From: Plantago major
Lineage: Eukaryota > Streptophyta > Magnoliopsida > Lamiales > Plantaginaceae
Length of the DNA stretch: 64,000 nt
Assembly (NCBI GenBank): GCA_026545765.1
Contig: CM048840.1
Span: 54,250,580 to 54,314,579, forward strand
Direction: 5' to 3'
Shown here one piece after another: positions 48,201-61,634 of the stretch. Numbering within the stretch: position 1 is the stretch's first letter; each line of letters starts with the position of its first letter. Position numbers and translations under genes: made by a program. The notes below the pieces were generated by a model that worked only from the letters and a program-made list of their open reading frames with translations, ran no database searches and had not been told where the DNA came from.

Positions 48201-51200
48201 TTACAGCAAGAGCATCCTCAGTCACTTCCTTTCCTTTCTTCTTTTCAGAAGTTCCTTGAGCAACTAAAGCGACATTCTGCAACTTATCAGTTGTTTTTTC
48301 TCTTTGAGTTGTCTCATAGTCAACAGTGGCAAGATGAGAGAAAAGTTCTACAGGAGTGATATCTGGCATTTCTTGGTTAAAGTAGAAAAACTTTGTGTGT
48401 TCCCAGTTATGATTTAGACTTCTCACAATAGTCTTAACCTTTTCTGCTAGGCCACTTTCGCCGTTTTTGCACCCCACAGTTTACACTGTATGTACTCTGG
48501 AGTAGAACGTATGATGATATTACGAGCCTGACCATCCAGTCGAAAGATCTGGAAAAACTCAAAAGAGAACTTGATCTCTACGAAAGAGAATTTCTAATGA
48601 TTCGAGCTAGAGCCGAAAGTTTTGAAGAAGAAAAGAATTCTCTTGAAAAGGAAAATTCTCAATTAATCAAGATATCTGAGAAAAAGGATCTTTGAAATGC
48701 ATTTCTCAGGCTCAAATATCGACACGAAAAGTCACATAAAGAATCAATGGCCAATCTTCAAAAGAAATGAAGATCTTCTTTACGAGAATAAGGAACAAAA
48801 AAGAAAGAACTATCTTTTCAATTTTATGCCAAAGCTAGTGACACTTCTGTACAATCTTATTTAAGAGATCCTTGAAAAAGAAAGAAAATGATTTCTGATA
48901 GTGGATTATGAAGCAAAGTGACAGAGACAAAGCAAATCTTATTGACTACAAAAATTGCAATGGTGTACCAATTATCAGGTTTGTTGGAAGGTTTACCCAA
49001 AATGGCATATAGAAAAGAAGGTGTATGCTCAGCTTGCCAAATGGAAAAACAATCCAAAACATCTTTCAAGTCTAAAATTAGACATTCCAGTGAAAGGCCA
49101 CTGCAAATGTTACATATGGATCTGTTTGAATCCTCTGTAACTAGTTATGTAGGAAAGAAGTATGGTCTGGTTGTTGTTGATGATTACTCAAGATTTACTT
49201 GGGTTGTCTTTCTCAAACACAAATCTGATGCAAGGGTTGAGATACCTAACTTGCTGAATAAGCTCGAAGTCATGAAAAATGACAAGGTATCTCTAATCAG
49301 AACAGACCATGGTACTGAGTTTGTGAACCAGTACATCAAAGAGTTTTGTACCTGCAAATGTATACAACATCAACTATCTTCTGTAAGGACACCACAACAA
49401 AATGGTGTTGCTGAAAGAAAGAATAGGACACTAAAATGCTGACACTGAACCAATGCTTGCAAGAACAAAAGGTGTTGAGAAAGAAAGAATAGGACACTGA
49501 AAGAAAGAAAGAAGCAGCAAGAACAATGCTTGCTGACACTGAAATAAGTGAAATCTATTGGATTGAAGCTGTAAACACAACATGCTACACTCAAAGCAGA
49601 TGTTTGATTAACAAACACCATGACAAAACTCCTTACGAGCTTTTCATTGGTAGACCCCCAAGTATCTAGCATTTAAGGTTGTTTGGTTGCAGATGTTTCG
49701 TTCTCAACAATGGAAAAGAATATTTGAGAACATTTCAACCAAAGGCAGATGAAGGAGTATTTCTTGGTTATTCTCTGAATAGCAAGGCCTACAGAATCTA
49801 CAACAAAAGAACGCAAAAGATCGAAGAATCTGTTCATGTAGTGTTCTATGAAGGAAACAAGAAAGTGCTCTTAAATGATGATCTTTCAGATAGGTTCAAA
49901 GAACTAATGATTAAAGATTCTGAAAAAGGATCCTCAGAAGGAAACAATTCTATCATTCAAATAGAGGATGAGTCTGACGATGAAAAGCAACCTATGCTTA
50001 GTAACAACCAGATGACTCTAAGACATGATGATGAATTTCCTATGAGAACTCCAGAAATGGAACAGGTTACTGAGAACCTTCATCATGGAGAGATATCTGA
50101 AAATGAGTTTGCTGAAATACAAGTTCCAGATATCTCTAACACTGAAAAAGTGTCAGATATCCATGGCATTACCCATGTGTCAGATATCGTAGATACTGCA
50201 CAAGTATCTCATCAAGATCATATTGATCCACATTCAAATCAAAATGATATTGATCCTACTAGTTCAAAACCCATTATGAAATGGATAAGAAATTATCCTG
50301 CAAAGGATGTGATTTGTCCCATAGACCAAGGAGTTAGAACTAGAAGAGAAATTGTTGAAAAAGCAAATTGTCTCTATGGATGTTTCATCTCAAACATTGA
50401 ACCAAAGACTATAGAAGAAGCATTAAAGGATCAATAGAAGAAGCATTAAAGGATCAAGATTGGATCCCTACAATGCAAGAAGAGTTGGATCAATTTGAGA
50501 GAAACAAAGTCTGGAAACTGGTTCCATTTGATGACGGAATATCTGTAATCGGAACCAAGTGGATTTTCAGAAACAAAATGAATGTGTCTGGTGAAATAAC
50601 CAGAAACAAATCTAGGTTGGTTGCCAAGGGATTCACCCAGACTGAAGTACTAGATTTTGATGAATCTTATGCACCAGTTGCAAGATTGGATGCAATAAAA
50701 CTTTTTATAGCCTTTGCAGCTCATAATGACTTTACAGTTTATCAGATGGATGTCAAGAGTGCATTCCTAAATGGTGAACTTGTTGAAGAAGTCTACGTTG
50801 AGCAACCACCTGGTTTTGAAGTTTCCTCAGAAAGTAGGATGGTCTATAAGCTTCAGAAAGCTCTGTATGGGCTGAAACAAGCTCCAAGAGCATGGTATGA
50901 TACATTGGCCAGATACCTACTCGAAAGTGGTTTCAAGAAAGGAGATGTTGATAAAACACTCTTCACATTGAACCATGATGGGAAAATACTTTTAGTTCAA
51001 GTATACGTTGATGACATTATATTTGGATCTAAAGACAAGCAACTTTGTGAAGACTTTGCTGAACTCATGAAATGTAAATTTGAGATGAGCATGATGGGAG
51101 AATTAAATTACTTCCTAGGGCTACAAGTCAAGCAACTCAATGATGGAATATTCATTAGTCAAACAAAGTATGCAAAGGATATGCTCAACAAGTTTAATCT

Positions 51201-52740
51201 AAAGCCTTCTGAAAAGAATGCTAAGATACCAATGAGCATTGGAATCAAGATGACCTATACTGAATCTGACAAGAGTATTGAAGAACACAAGTATAGGAAA
51301 TTGATTGGGTCTCTACTGTACCTCACTGCAAGTAGACCTGATATTCAATATGCAGTTGGAGTGTGTGCTAGATTTCAGACAAATCCAATGCAATCACACT
51401 ACAACATTGCCATGAAAATATTGAGGTATGTAAAGGGTACTGTAGAAGTTGGATTGTGGTATCCAAAAGACAGTGGATTGAGTTTGGTTGGCTATTCAGA
51501 TGCTGACTATGCTGGATCATTGCTTGATAGAAAAGCACCTCAGGAACTTATCAATTTCTTGGTGCCAGATTGATATCATGGTTCAGCAAGAAACAGAACT
51601 CAATTGCCACATCTACCACAGAGGCTGAATATATTGCTGCGGGATGTTGCGCTTCACAAATATTGTGGATACAACAACAACTCAGAGACTATGGACTCAA
51701 TGAAGAGAAAACTCCCATTTTCTGTGACAACACAAGTGCTATTGCCATAACTCAGAATCCTAAGTTTCGTGCCAGAACAAAGCACATTGATGTTAGACAC
51801 CACTTCATCAGAGACCACGTTGAAAAAGGCAATATAGAGATACTCAAGATTGGCACTGAAGACCAACTTGCAGATATCTTCACTAAGCCACTACAAGAAA
51901 GTAGATTCTTAGCCTTAAGACACAGTCTTGGACTAATGGAGCTACCAAAGAACTGAAAAAGTTCAGATATCTGAAGAAGATATCAAAGGAGAGAGAAAAG
52001 GAATCTGGAATGGGTATCCAGACAAGAGAAGAGGAATCTGGAAAGGGTATCCAGAAACCAAAGGCTAAAGGGTAAAATAGCTATTTGAAGATTTCTAAGC
52101 CAGGTACTCAGATATCTAGGTCACTCAGTGGGAACACAAGAGAGAATAGTACAACTGTCTACAGTTAACTACTATCTTGAAATTTGAATTATTTCTATCT
52201 TTGTGAAAAACTTTGAAAAGACAACAAGTATAAGATAGAATCAGATACAACAGTGTTCTCATACACACAGAAACGTGATTCAGATAGCTAATAGCCAACA
52301 TTCATTAAATGGGCATAATTACAATTGTTGATTGTGATCATTGCTGAAGAAGCAATGGTGACCCTTGATGAAATGGGCGATTGATCTTTACGGCGGAGAT
52401 TAATTCTCGGTAAATAGTGGACTGTTGAAATCCCAGCATGGCCCACTATGCATTTAATGCCAAACAAAGCTTTTTCCCACGCCTGTCTGCAATTCACAGA
52501 TACATATATACAAAAACAGTTTGTATGTATATGTTTGTCTAAATTTCGTTGCTATATATATAGGATTTTGGCAAAAGAAATTACTTTCGCCTAATCCAAC
52601 ATCCGACTTGCACAAGAATAGCAAAAACCATTCTATCCTCTCTGCAAATCTCTACTCCTAAATTAGTTTTTCTGCAAAGAATCACTAATCTTACACCTTA
52701 ATCTCTTTCAAACTTCGAAAAAGTTACGATATATAAAGAG

Positions 52741-55700
52741 ATGGCCCCCAAACGATCAACTACCCAGAAATCCCAAAGTACTACAACTGGTACTGCTGAA
52801 AAGCAAGCACCAGAGTTGGTAGTTATTAACAATCGATTGGTAGGGAACTTCAATCCCGATCATTGGACTTCAAATCACAGAATGATTTGGGGTGATGCCA
52901 TGACCGAGGAATACTTCACTGCTGCTGTTGAGACTCAAGCCGACAGAAAACTGATACTTGACATGCTTGAAAAGGCAAAAATCAAGGGTTTTCTATCAGC
53001 TCTACCCAGTAGAATCTCTTCACTGGATGTGTTAGAATTATACAACAACTCCAGGATTATATCCCGTGTCTCTGAAGGCACTGCAATAGTGTCTATCAGA
53101 ACTTCAGTCCAAGGAAAGGAAATCCTTCTGGACTTAACAACTTTATGCAAGTTGTTTGACCTTCAAAATCTTGGAAAGGATTTTGAAATAGACACCAAGG
53201 ATGATGATCTCCTTGAAGGTGTAAAACAACTGTACAGTGATGTGTGTAATCTTGAAAAATCAGATACAACCACTGATTTCAAGCTTGCTGACATCAGAAC
53301 CAGACATCTGTTGGTTCACTGGGATGTGTTGGCATGCATTCTTCACAGATGCTTTGATGGTCTACAAGGAGGTGCTGACCAGATAAGCCAAGAACGCTGA
53401 TGATGATGTTCTTGTTGCAACAAGACAAAAGGCTGGAAAACCCTTTCAATTGGGAAAGAAATGCGCCTTTATGAAATTTGTGAAGAAGATTGAGGCTTTG
53501 AGCCTGATCGCTAAGGGACTTCTTGAGCCAAAGGCCACGATAAGCTATGGTCGAAAGATATGTTACTTCTTTGGAGAAGCTTGGCATTGAGCTCGGAGAG
53601 AAGCGGACATTGCCAGCGATAACCTACTCTACAAATATGAGTATCTGAACTTGATGAAAAAGGTTCTTGGATCTCGTAAAGGTTCCAAGAAGCGAAGGCG
53701 AAGAGGTATCGAGGAAAAGTTGCAACCAAGAAGCCCAGAACTTCACGAAAGAAGTCTGCTGGCAAATCAGAAGGCACACCCATTGAGGTTGTCGATTCCC
53801 AGATACCTGCCGTAGCTGCCGATGAACTCATAAATGCAGATGAACTCATAAATGATGCAAAAGAGGTATCGGTTAATGAACAAGTAGACTCAGCAAGAGA
53901 AAGTGCTTTGAGAAATGTGAAGACTATTGCCGAAAGCCTTGCTGATGAACTTATCAATGCTGCTAAAGAAAGTAGTGATAGATGCCAAGCCCTATCTACA
54001 GAAACCACAGGGATTATGGACCAATCAGTTCCTAATGTTGATGAGAGCTCTGACGATGAAGATGATGAACTAGTCATCTCTCAAGTCCTAGAAAAATAGA
54101 AAAGGGCTAAGGTTACTGAAAAATTAACTGGTGTAGAGGTATCTGAAGAAGAACCTACACCACAGGTTGCTGAACAAGCACCTGTTACAAAGGTTACTGA
54201 AGAAGCAACAGAGTCCAAGGTCACTGGACAAATTACACCATCAGAGCAAGAAAGACTAAAGCATATTGAAGATGCTCCGATGAGTGATAGCTTAGTGTTG
54301 GAGGATACTGCCATTGCCTCAACACTCAACAGTCTGTCTCAAGCACAACAACCGCAACAGCCAGATATGAATACTGCTGAAATGGTACTTGAGCTGCAGA
54401 TACCAGCATCTTTCATTGCTGAAGAAAATCCTGCAAAAGAGCAGGTTTCCCAACTCAATGAGAGGGATCAAACTGAGACATCTGCTTAGAATGATCAACC
54501 AGGGGAGGCAACTGAGTTGCATACTCAGGCAAGGTCTGAAGTACCTGAAACTTCAAACAAAGAAGATGAAATGGAACAACAAGACCAACGCATAGAAGGG
54601 TCACAAGTTCCAGAGACCAATCAGCCTAACATTGCTCAGGTATCTAAATGGTTTAACTCTCTACTTGTGATATTTTGTGCCAAATAATCTTGTTATTTAA
54701 TAGAATTTCTTTGTTACAGGCTGATTTAGAAACACGAGAACAAGAGGAAGCTGAAAAGTTTGCCTCAGAAAATGAGAAGGAGGCTTCCACACCCTCACAA
54801 CTTAAGGAATCTGAGCTTGTACTACAGGTGATAAAGACTTCCTTAAGATATAATTTTTCAAATATTCGTTAATACACTTCACTAATAAGTGTTGGTTTCT
54901 AATAGGCTCCAACTGAGAAGAAAAATGAAGAGACTGAAAAGTCTATCTCTTCAGAGAGGAATCCAGAGGCTTCCAAGGCCTCTCAGGAACAAGTACCTGA
55001 ACCTTCTGTAGAGAAGGTATTTCATTCAGATATTTATACTCCTCAAAGAGAAATCTCTGATCATTTTTCTTAGACTAACACTTTCTACTTAACAGGTTCA
55101 AAAAGAAGTAGAAGTTGTTGAAGAATTGCCCACTCAATCCTCACAACATATGGAAATTGATGAGGCATCAAGGCTTTCATCACAAGAAAAGATTCCAGAA
55201 ACTGCACAAGTTTCTGTGAGACAAACATCTGAGCCTCCAACAGAGGTAATTGACATCTCAGATATCTGATTTGTCAATAAAAAATTTTCATGATAAAATT
55301 TCCTAAGTGTTATGTTTTAATTCTCAGGTTCAAGCAGAAAGAAAGGTTGATGAGGACCAGACTTCCAAGTCTCCACCTCACAACAATATATCTGAGGCAA
55401 CCCCTGTCTCAGTAGTACAAGTCTCTGAGCCTGATGTACTCATTCAGGTACCTCAGAAACCTAACTACACTTGTACTCAGATATCTACACAAGTTTTGAA
55501 TCTAACTCAGAACTCTTTCTTTCAGGCTCAAACAAGTGCCACGAAGGTCCATGATGATGAGAAAAAGGACCTACGTCCCTTCTTCAAAGCTCATACCCTG
55601 CCAAAGAACATTCAATGCTTCAAGAAATGGCAGAGGTTAAGGTGCTCTGATCTCTCTGAAATACTGAGAATCACATATCAACCTACGAGACGAGCACGAG

Positions 55701-58275
55701 CTCTTGACTTAGAGAACTACATCCATGCAATGTTTCCCACGGAACAGTATCAAGTTGCGACCTTATTGCATAAGGATTTCTCTAGAGAAGTGGCACAGAA
55801 GTTGATTCAAGCCTTTAATCAGGCTAATGGTCAGACAAGATTACAGATGGCATTGAAGCTAGTCCTGCCCCAGACTCTACAATTTATTCCTTCTGAACAA
55901 GAGGAGGTTAATGGGCAGAAGATCACTATTCCTGAAGTAATTAATCTTGTATCTGAATACGATGAGGATGAAGAAATAGATGAGAATAACTTTGATTAAC
56001 CTCCCTCTGACCATCACAAAAAGGATGATGATGCCCCTGCTCCAGGGACGGGAGGGATTTCACAAGGACACAATGCCTCAGCTGCTGAAAAGCACACTGA
56101 GAAGACTTCACAGCAATCCCCTTCTCCATCTCCTCAGAAATCTACTTATCCAACTTCCAACACAAAGTTACTACTGAACAAGTAGTTGAGCACTCTGAGG
56201 GAACAGCTCAGAAAATAACAGATGCACAAGCCAGAGTTGCTCAACAGAAACAACTTTTGGAAGAAGAACAACAGCTACATCTTCAACTGGAAGAAAAGAT
56301 AGCTGAATCAAGAGCAAAGCTCCAGAAGATTAAAGATCAAACAATCAAGGAAATGGAAGCTTATGCTGAAATGAAAGACCTCCGACTTCTTCATTCGGGC
56401 AATTCTTTGAGGAATTGAATCTTGACCAAGTATCTAATGACAAGTATGATGCTAAGGCTGCATTCCAAGAAGATGTTCCATCCTCCTCACTGAAAGGAAA
56501 GAAACCCATCTCTGAGATGGTTGCTGGACTAGAGAACATTCATGAAAATGTCCAAGAGGATGAAGATCACTAGGCTGATAACTCAGATGATGAACAAGAC
56601 AAGACTTTGGCAGAACACCGCAATGAACACTTGGCGGTTTCACATTTGAAAAGGAAGCTGATTGCTCCTGAAACATTCAGCAAGCTGCCAAATGTCAACT
56701 CCAATGAATACTTGAATAGATATCAAGTACTGGCTGAATTGAAAAAGGAGTTATCTTCTCAAGACAAAGCCGCCATTGCATCCGTCCCTACAGAGCTGAA
56801 GTCATTCACTGAGCTCATCACTCAGAGAACAACCAGTCTGGTCATTTCTCAGAAAGATCTAGGCATGGTTAGAGATGATGACCAACTCTTGTCTACAAAA
56901 GCCTTTGAAGAGGCTTGCTATCTTTTTGGAAAAGCGGATCTTTGTTCAAGGCCCATGGCGAGCTTGATAAGGATCTTGGTCTTATCAAACAAAATCGGAG
57001 CTCAGGCTGATCTGGAAAAGTTGGTTTGCCTGACTATACGCTCAAAGGGAACTTTAACTCCCTTTCAGAATCATTTGTGATTCTTAGTCAGTCAACAATG
57101 ACTAAGGGGGAAGAATATCAAGAGGCTCATAGAGGAAGAGGAAGAGGAAGAGGAAACAAAAGAAAATCTGAACAACCACCTCTCAGAATAAATGAGCCCT
57201 CCTCCGATCAGCTCTCTGAGATAGTGGCCACCACTCAACTTCCTGAACAAGGAATGACAACAAGGGCCAGAGCACAGAAACCTCCAAGGAGTACCAAGGC
57301 TCCAAAGAGAAGACAAGTAAAAGGGATTGATAAATCTTCTTCTGAAGAAGAAGAAGGCCAAAACAAATCCCTGGGCAATGAAGAAGGCTGCAAAAGTCTC
57401 ACAAGATTTGATCTTGATGATGATGATGAAGAGACTGATGAAGATGAAGCTCCTCTTCATAGAGAAAGGAAAATTGATAGCCTAACTGAGCCCATAGCTG
57501 CAAAGCCTTTGGCAGCTAAAACACCCTCTGGAAATACCAAATCTATCCAGGGTGGTTCTTCAAGCATTACCCCAAAGGAGAATTCAAGACAAAGGAGGAA
57601 CAGACTGAGAGCTGAACAAAGACAAAGTCAACTTCCACTCAGGCCAGAAGAAGCCAAAATTGAGTATGTGAAGAATGACAACAACTCCTCTGTTTACAGG
57701 TGCATAAATCAGAAAAATGGCTACTGGATTCTGGAACTCAGGCATTTACTGCTAAATTCAAGGTTTCCAGAACCAATCCATAAACAGCTCATGGCATGGA
57801 AAAAAGCCAATCTTGATTAACACCAACCACATCAAAGCATGGTTGGATTTTGAAGTGATCAAGAAAATAGAAGCCATGAAGAAGGACCTTTCTGAGGGAT
57901 GTCCTTATGGAAAGCCAGATGATGTGCACAGAATTCCCAACATTACTGGAACAGGCACAAGAGCAAGACTTGCTGTGGAACCCTATGAGTCCTTCTACTT
58001 AACTGAAGATCAATACAAGGATGACATCAGATATCTGAAGATCATTTATGAATACTTCAAGCTATCAGATATCAGATCGAGCATGCCTGGAAGTGGGGAA
58101 AGTATTTGTGGGTCAACCACTTTGTCAAGAAAATCCTACCAAAACCTACAAGGAAGTCTGTGGATTTGCCAGAGACACAGAGATGATTGTCAGAACTCTT
58201 CTCTATGACTACTCTGATGATATCAAAAGGTTTGGTGATAGAAAATTTGCCAATTGGTCCATGGAGCTGTTTTGA
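52741..58275 (+). pseudogene. Env-like region of the Sirevirus-like element (fossil)
   Basis: A 5.5-kb stretch downstream of pol opens at 52741 with MAPKRSTTQKSQSTTTG. A folded-looking part follows (WTSNHRMIWGDAMTEEYF, LDLTTLCKLFDLQNLG), then a long acidic Glu/Ser/Gln-rich low-complexity part (about 54000-55500) divided by GT...AG intervals. After it come a block with HTLPKNIQCFKKWQRLRCSD (about 55590), a coiled-coil-like part (about 56200-56350), a basic RGRGRGNKRK stretch (about 57130) and a C-terminal part with KIEYVKNDNNSSVYRC and NTSSYQISD. Plant Sireviruses are known to carry such env-like or transposon-protein reading frames of uncertain function. I see no clear signal peptide or membrane anchor. 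It is described as a fossil. Confidence 0.7.
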
Positions 58276-58624
58276 AGACTTGAAGACTAGTTTATTAGGA
58301 TGTCTACTTGGAGCTTGGTTACTCCTGTTGTCCTAATTTACTATGTATTTTTGTATCTTGCTGACTGAGCTAAATTGTATTATGTACTAAAGTTATCTGT
58401 CTTTCTCTATATCATATCTGATGAACTTACTCTCATATATCATTCTTTATAAAAGATAACTTGTCAGCAAAGATCACACCTTGTGATTTGGTTGATGTTT
58501 ACTTTCTGCACTTAATTATATGAATTGAAAGATCATAAGAAATGATTAAGTGATGGATTGTTTCCTCATCCAGATTTGTAATAGGTCAGATAGTCATCGT
58601 TGACTGATCAAAATGGGGGAAATT

Positions 58625-60250
58625 TGTTAGGAATATATGTTTAGATTTTGATCAGCAACCTAATGACTTATCTTAGCTCAGAAAGGTGGTTAGTACTCTT
58701 GGTTCACTTGAACCGTAAAGGAAACTCACTAAGTATGATAGTCTAGCAAATCTTGTATAGGATGTTAGGTCTCGAAATGTAATTTTTATTTTCTAAAGAA
58801 GACCAAGAAGAAGACTTCCACCAGGAAAAGTTCAACGGATTTGAAGATTTGAAGACTGCACAAGATTGCTGAAGATAAAGGTTTTTCAGATACCTATGTC
58901 CAGATATCTTGAAGAAACAAGTGTTTCGAAACACAAGTGTTGCAAAAGATATCTGAGAATAAAAGGTTTTTGAGACAAGGAAAGTGCCCACAGATATCTA
59001 CATTCAGATACCTTGGAGATAAACTATGTTTCTGAAAAAGAAATATTTTATAACAAAGTTGTTTCAACAAATGGTATTTGGAGTTGTGATAATCGATGGA
59101 AAAGAACATGCAAAGTTTCAGAAAACTCTGATTGTATAAAGGTCTCTGATACCATGCATAGTTCCGTTGGCACTACAGGACAAAATATAGTACATTGCAT
59201 TAATTGCGCAGACAGAAATGTCTGAACAAAAACGGTAGCTTCTGAAGAAGAAGACAAACTACATAAGATTATATTCAGATATCAATAGTTTGAATTTGAT
59301 TTAAGCCTAACGGATACTATTCAAACGGCACTCAAATTCATCTATAAATATCAACACTTAGACTGCTTGAGAACACACACAGAACACTGAACTTACATTG
59401 AATACTCACACAAGCTCTCTCAAGCAAACTACTTACCTTCAAGCTTTCTGTTGCGACCAAAGCTCTTGATTCTAAGTAGCACAAAAGTTCTAAGTGTCCT
59501 GATCCTTAACAAGCATTGTTATCTGTGAAGGAGTTGAACTAAGATTTCATATCTGAGATTCATTCTCTGGAACACTTACAATAGACTTGGGTCAGTAGAG
59601 AACAAGATACCATACATTGAAAAGTGTATTAAGTATACTTGATTCATAGAGCTATCTGAATAACTGAATAAGTTATTTAAGAAGCTCACCTGACAAACAA
59701 ACCTAAAACCAACACCATATTCGGCGTGGAGTATAGGAAGTACTTAGTTTGGGAAACAAAGGAATAACTCCAAGGTTGCTGAGCATAGGAAGTACTTAGC
59801 TTGGGAAGCTAAGGAATAGCTCAAAAAGGTTTCTGAGTACAGGAAGTACTTGGCTGTGAAAGCCGGGGAATAACTCAGGGGGAACACTTGGTTGGGAACC
59901 TAGTGTATTTAGGAATCAAGAGAAGATATCTGTAAGGTTAACTCATTTATCTGTCTTAGTGGATTCTAGGTCTGAGAAAGGCCGAAGTGGATTAGTTGAA
60001 GGATTACGCCACCTTCAGATACCACTATAAAAAGACTTGTGTTATTTACTTTCTGCAGTTTATTACTTGCTTTACTTATCTTGCAAAGTACTTACACGTC
60101 TTGACGTGCACTTATCACATAAAAGTCTTCCGCTCTGAAATTAAGTATCGAGATATCTACGGATATCGAGAAAGCTATTTATGACAAAAGTTTTAAAAGA
60201 CTATTCAACCCCCCCCCCAGTCTTTTACTTTGCCATTATCTGGACCAACA
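58625..60250 (+). repeat. 3' LTR of the plus-strand Sirevirus-like element
   Basis: A 1626-bp LTR, TGTTAGGAAT to GGACCAACA, preceded by the G-rich polypurine tract. It contains repeated GATATCTGA-type motifs and short repeats of GGAAGTACTTAGCTTGGG (about 59735-59850). Confidence 0.9.
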
Positions 60251-61634
60251 TTGTGTGAGAGTGTAAGTTCTGTCTGTTCTAAGGTGTTCAGTGTGTGTTC
60301 TTAAGCAGTCTAAGTGTTGATATTTATAGATGAATTTGAGTGCCGTTTGAATAGTATCCGTTAGGCTTAAATCAAATTCAAACTATTGATATCTGAGTAT
60401 AGTACTGTAGCAGGTTTGTCTTCTTTTTTAGAAGCTACCTTTTTTGTTCAGACATTTCTGTCCGCGCATTTAATGCACTGTACTATACTTTGTCCTGTAG
60501 TGCCAACGGAACTATGCACGCTTTCTGGAGCTTTGCACGTCCTTTTCCAGAGATTATCACAAACTCTAGATACCATTTGTTGAAACAACTTGTTATAATA
60601 TATTTCTTTTCAGAAACATAATTTATGTCCAAGGTATCTGAGTGTAGATATCTATGGGCACTTTCCTCGTTTCAAAAACCTTTTATTTCTCAGATATCTC
60701 TTGTAACACTGTTTATTTAAAAACGCTTGTGTCTTCAAGATATCTGGTCATAGGTATCTGAAAACCTTTGTCTTCAGCAATCTTGTGCAGTCTTCAAGTC
60801 TTCAAAATTGTTGAACTTTTCCTGCTGGATGTCTTCTTCAGAAAATAAAAATTACATTTCGAGACCTAACATCCTATACAAGATTTGCTAGACTATCATA
60901 CTTAGTGAGTTTCCTCTTTTACAGTGTTCAAGTGAACCAAGAGTACTAACCACCTTTCTGAGCTAAGATAAGTCATTAGTTTGCTGATCAAAATCTAAAC
61001 AGATATTCCTAACAAATTTCCCCCATTTTGATCAGTCAACGATGACTATCTGACTTATTACAAATCTGGATGAGGAAACAATCCACTACTTAATCATTTC
61101 TTATGATTTTTCAATTCATATAATTAATTGCAGAAAGTAAACATCAACCAAATCACAAGGTGTGATCTTTGCTGACAAGTTATCTTTTATAGAAAAAGAT
61201 ATCTGAGAGTAAGTTCATCAGATATGTTACAAAGAAAGTTTACAGATAACTTTAGTACATAATACAATTCAGCTCAGTCAGCAAGATACAAAAATACATA
61301 GTAAATTAGGACAACAGGAGTAACCAAGCTCCAAGTAGACATCCTAATAAACTAGTCTTCAACACTTCAAGTCTTCAAAAGCAGTTCCATGGATCAATCT
61401 GCAAATTTCCTATCATCAAACCTTTTGATATCATAAGAGTAGTCATCGAGAAGAGTTCTGACAATCATCTCTATGTCTCTGGCAAATCCACAGACTTCCT
61501 TGTAGGTTTTGGTAGGATTTTTCTTGGCAAAATGCTTGACCCACATATACTTTCCCCACTTCCAAGCATGCTCGATTCTGATATCTGATAGCTTGAAGTA
61601 TTCATAAATGATCCATAAATAGATATTCCTAACA
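60251..61634 (-). mobile_element. Sirevirus-like LTR and env-like tail, minus strand (fossil)
   Basis: 60251-61013 is the reverse complement of about the first half of the LTR (equivalent to about 58625-59413). 61014-61620 is the reverse complement of the polypurine tract and the end of the env-like region (about 58010-58624). A stub of LTR terminus (ATATTCCTAACA) lies at about 61622-61634 next to the satellite. The LTR is cut exactly where the plus-strand element ends. This suggests the plus-strand element inserted into this older antisense copy. Confidence 0.8.

Larger units (their letters stand above)
42156..48542 (-). mobile_element. Sirevirus-like Copia copy, minus strand, interrupted by CACTA (fossil)
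   Basis: Minus-strand order: gag (about 48477-47229, LREKTTDKLQNVALVAQG), integrase (about 46702-45494, SACQMGKQSKTSFKSKTRH, RLFVLNNGK-type core region), reverse transcriptase (about 45400-43121, [15 protein letters not shown]) and RNase H (about 43052-42765, EVEYIVAGCCASQILW). Sequence matching 51957-52455 of the plus copy follows. LTRs are lacking at both ends. The left end stops at a GGCCCACTATGCATTTA motif shared with 52449-52466, where the GTPase fragment begins. The right end abuts a copy in the opposite direction. It is a fossil with several interruptions, plus one nested DNA transposon. Confidence 0.85.
48543..60250 (+). mobile_element. Sirevirus-like Copia copy, plus strand, with env-like region and 3' LTR (fossil)
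   Basis: Plus-strand order: gag remnant (from 48543), integrase piece (about 48990-49440, SACQMEKQSKTSFKSK, PQQNGVAERKNRTL), later integrase and spacer (about 49679-50430), reverse transcriptase (about 50473-51540, [33 protein letters not shown]), RNase H (about 51570-51956, ADIFTKPLQESRFLALRHSLG), an env-like region (52741-58275), the polypurine tract AATGGGGGAAATT (about 58612) and the 3' LTR (58625-60250). The 5' LTR and primer site are absent. An extra region between pol and the 3' LTR plus LTRs of 1.6 kb are hallmarks of Sireviruses. It is a fossil with several interruptions. Confidence 0.88.

Noticed and set aside
52741-58275. Env-like region as a true viral envelope gene
   Set aside because: No clear signal peptide, membrane anchor or cysteine pattern is visible; the label rests on position in a Sirevirus only.
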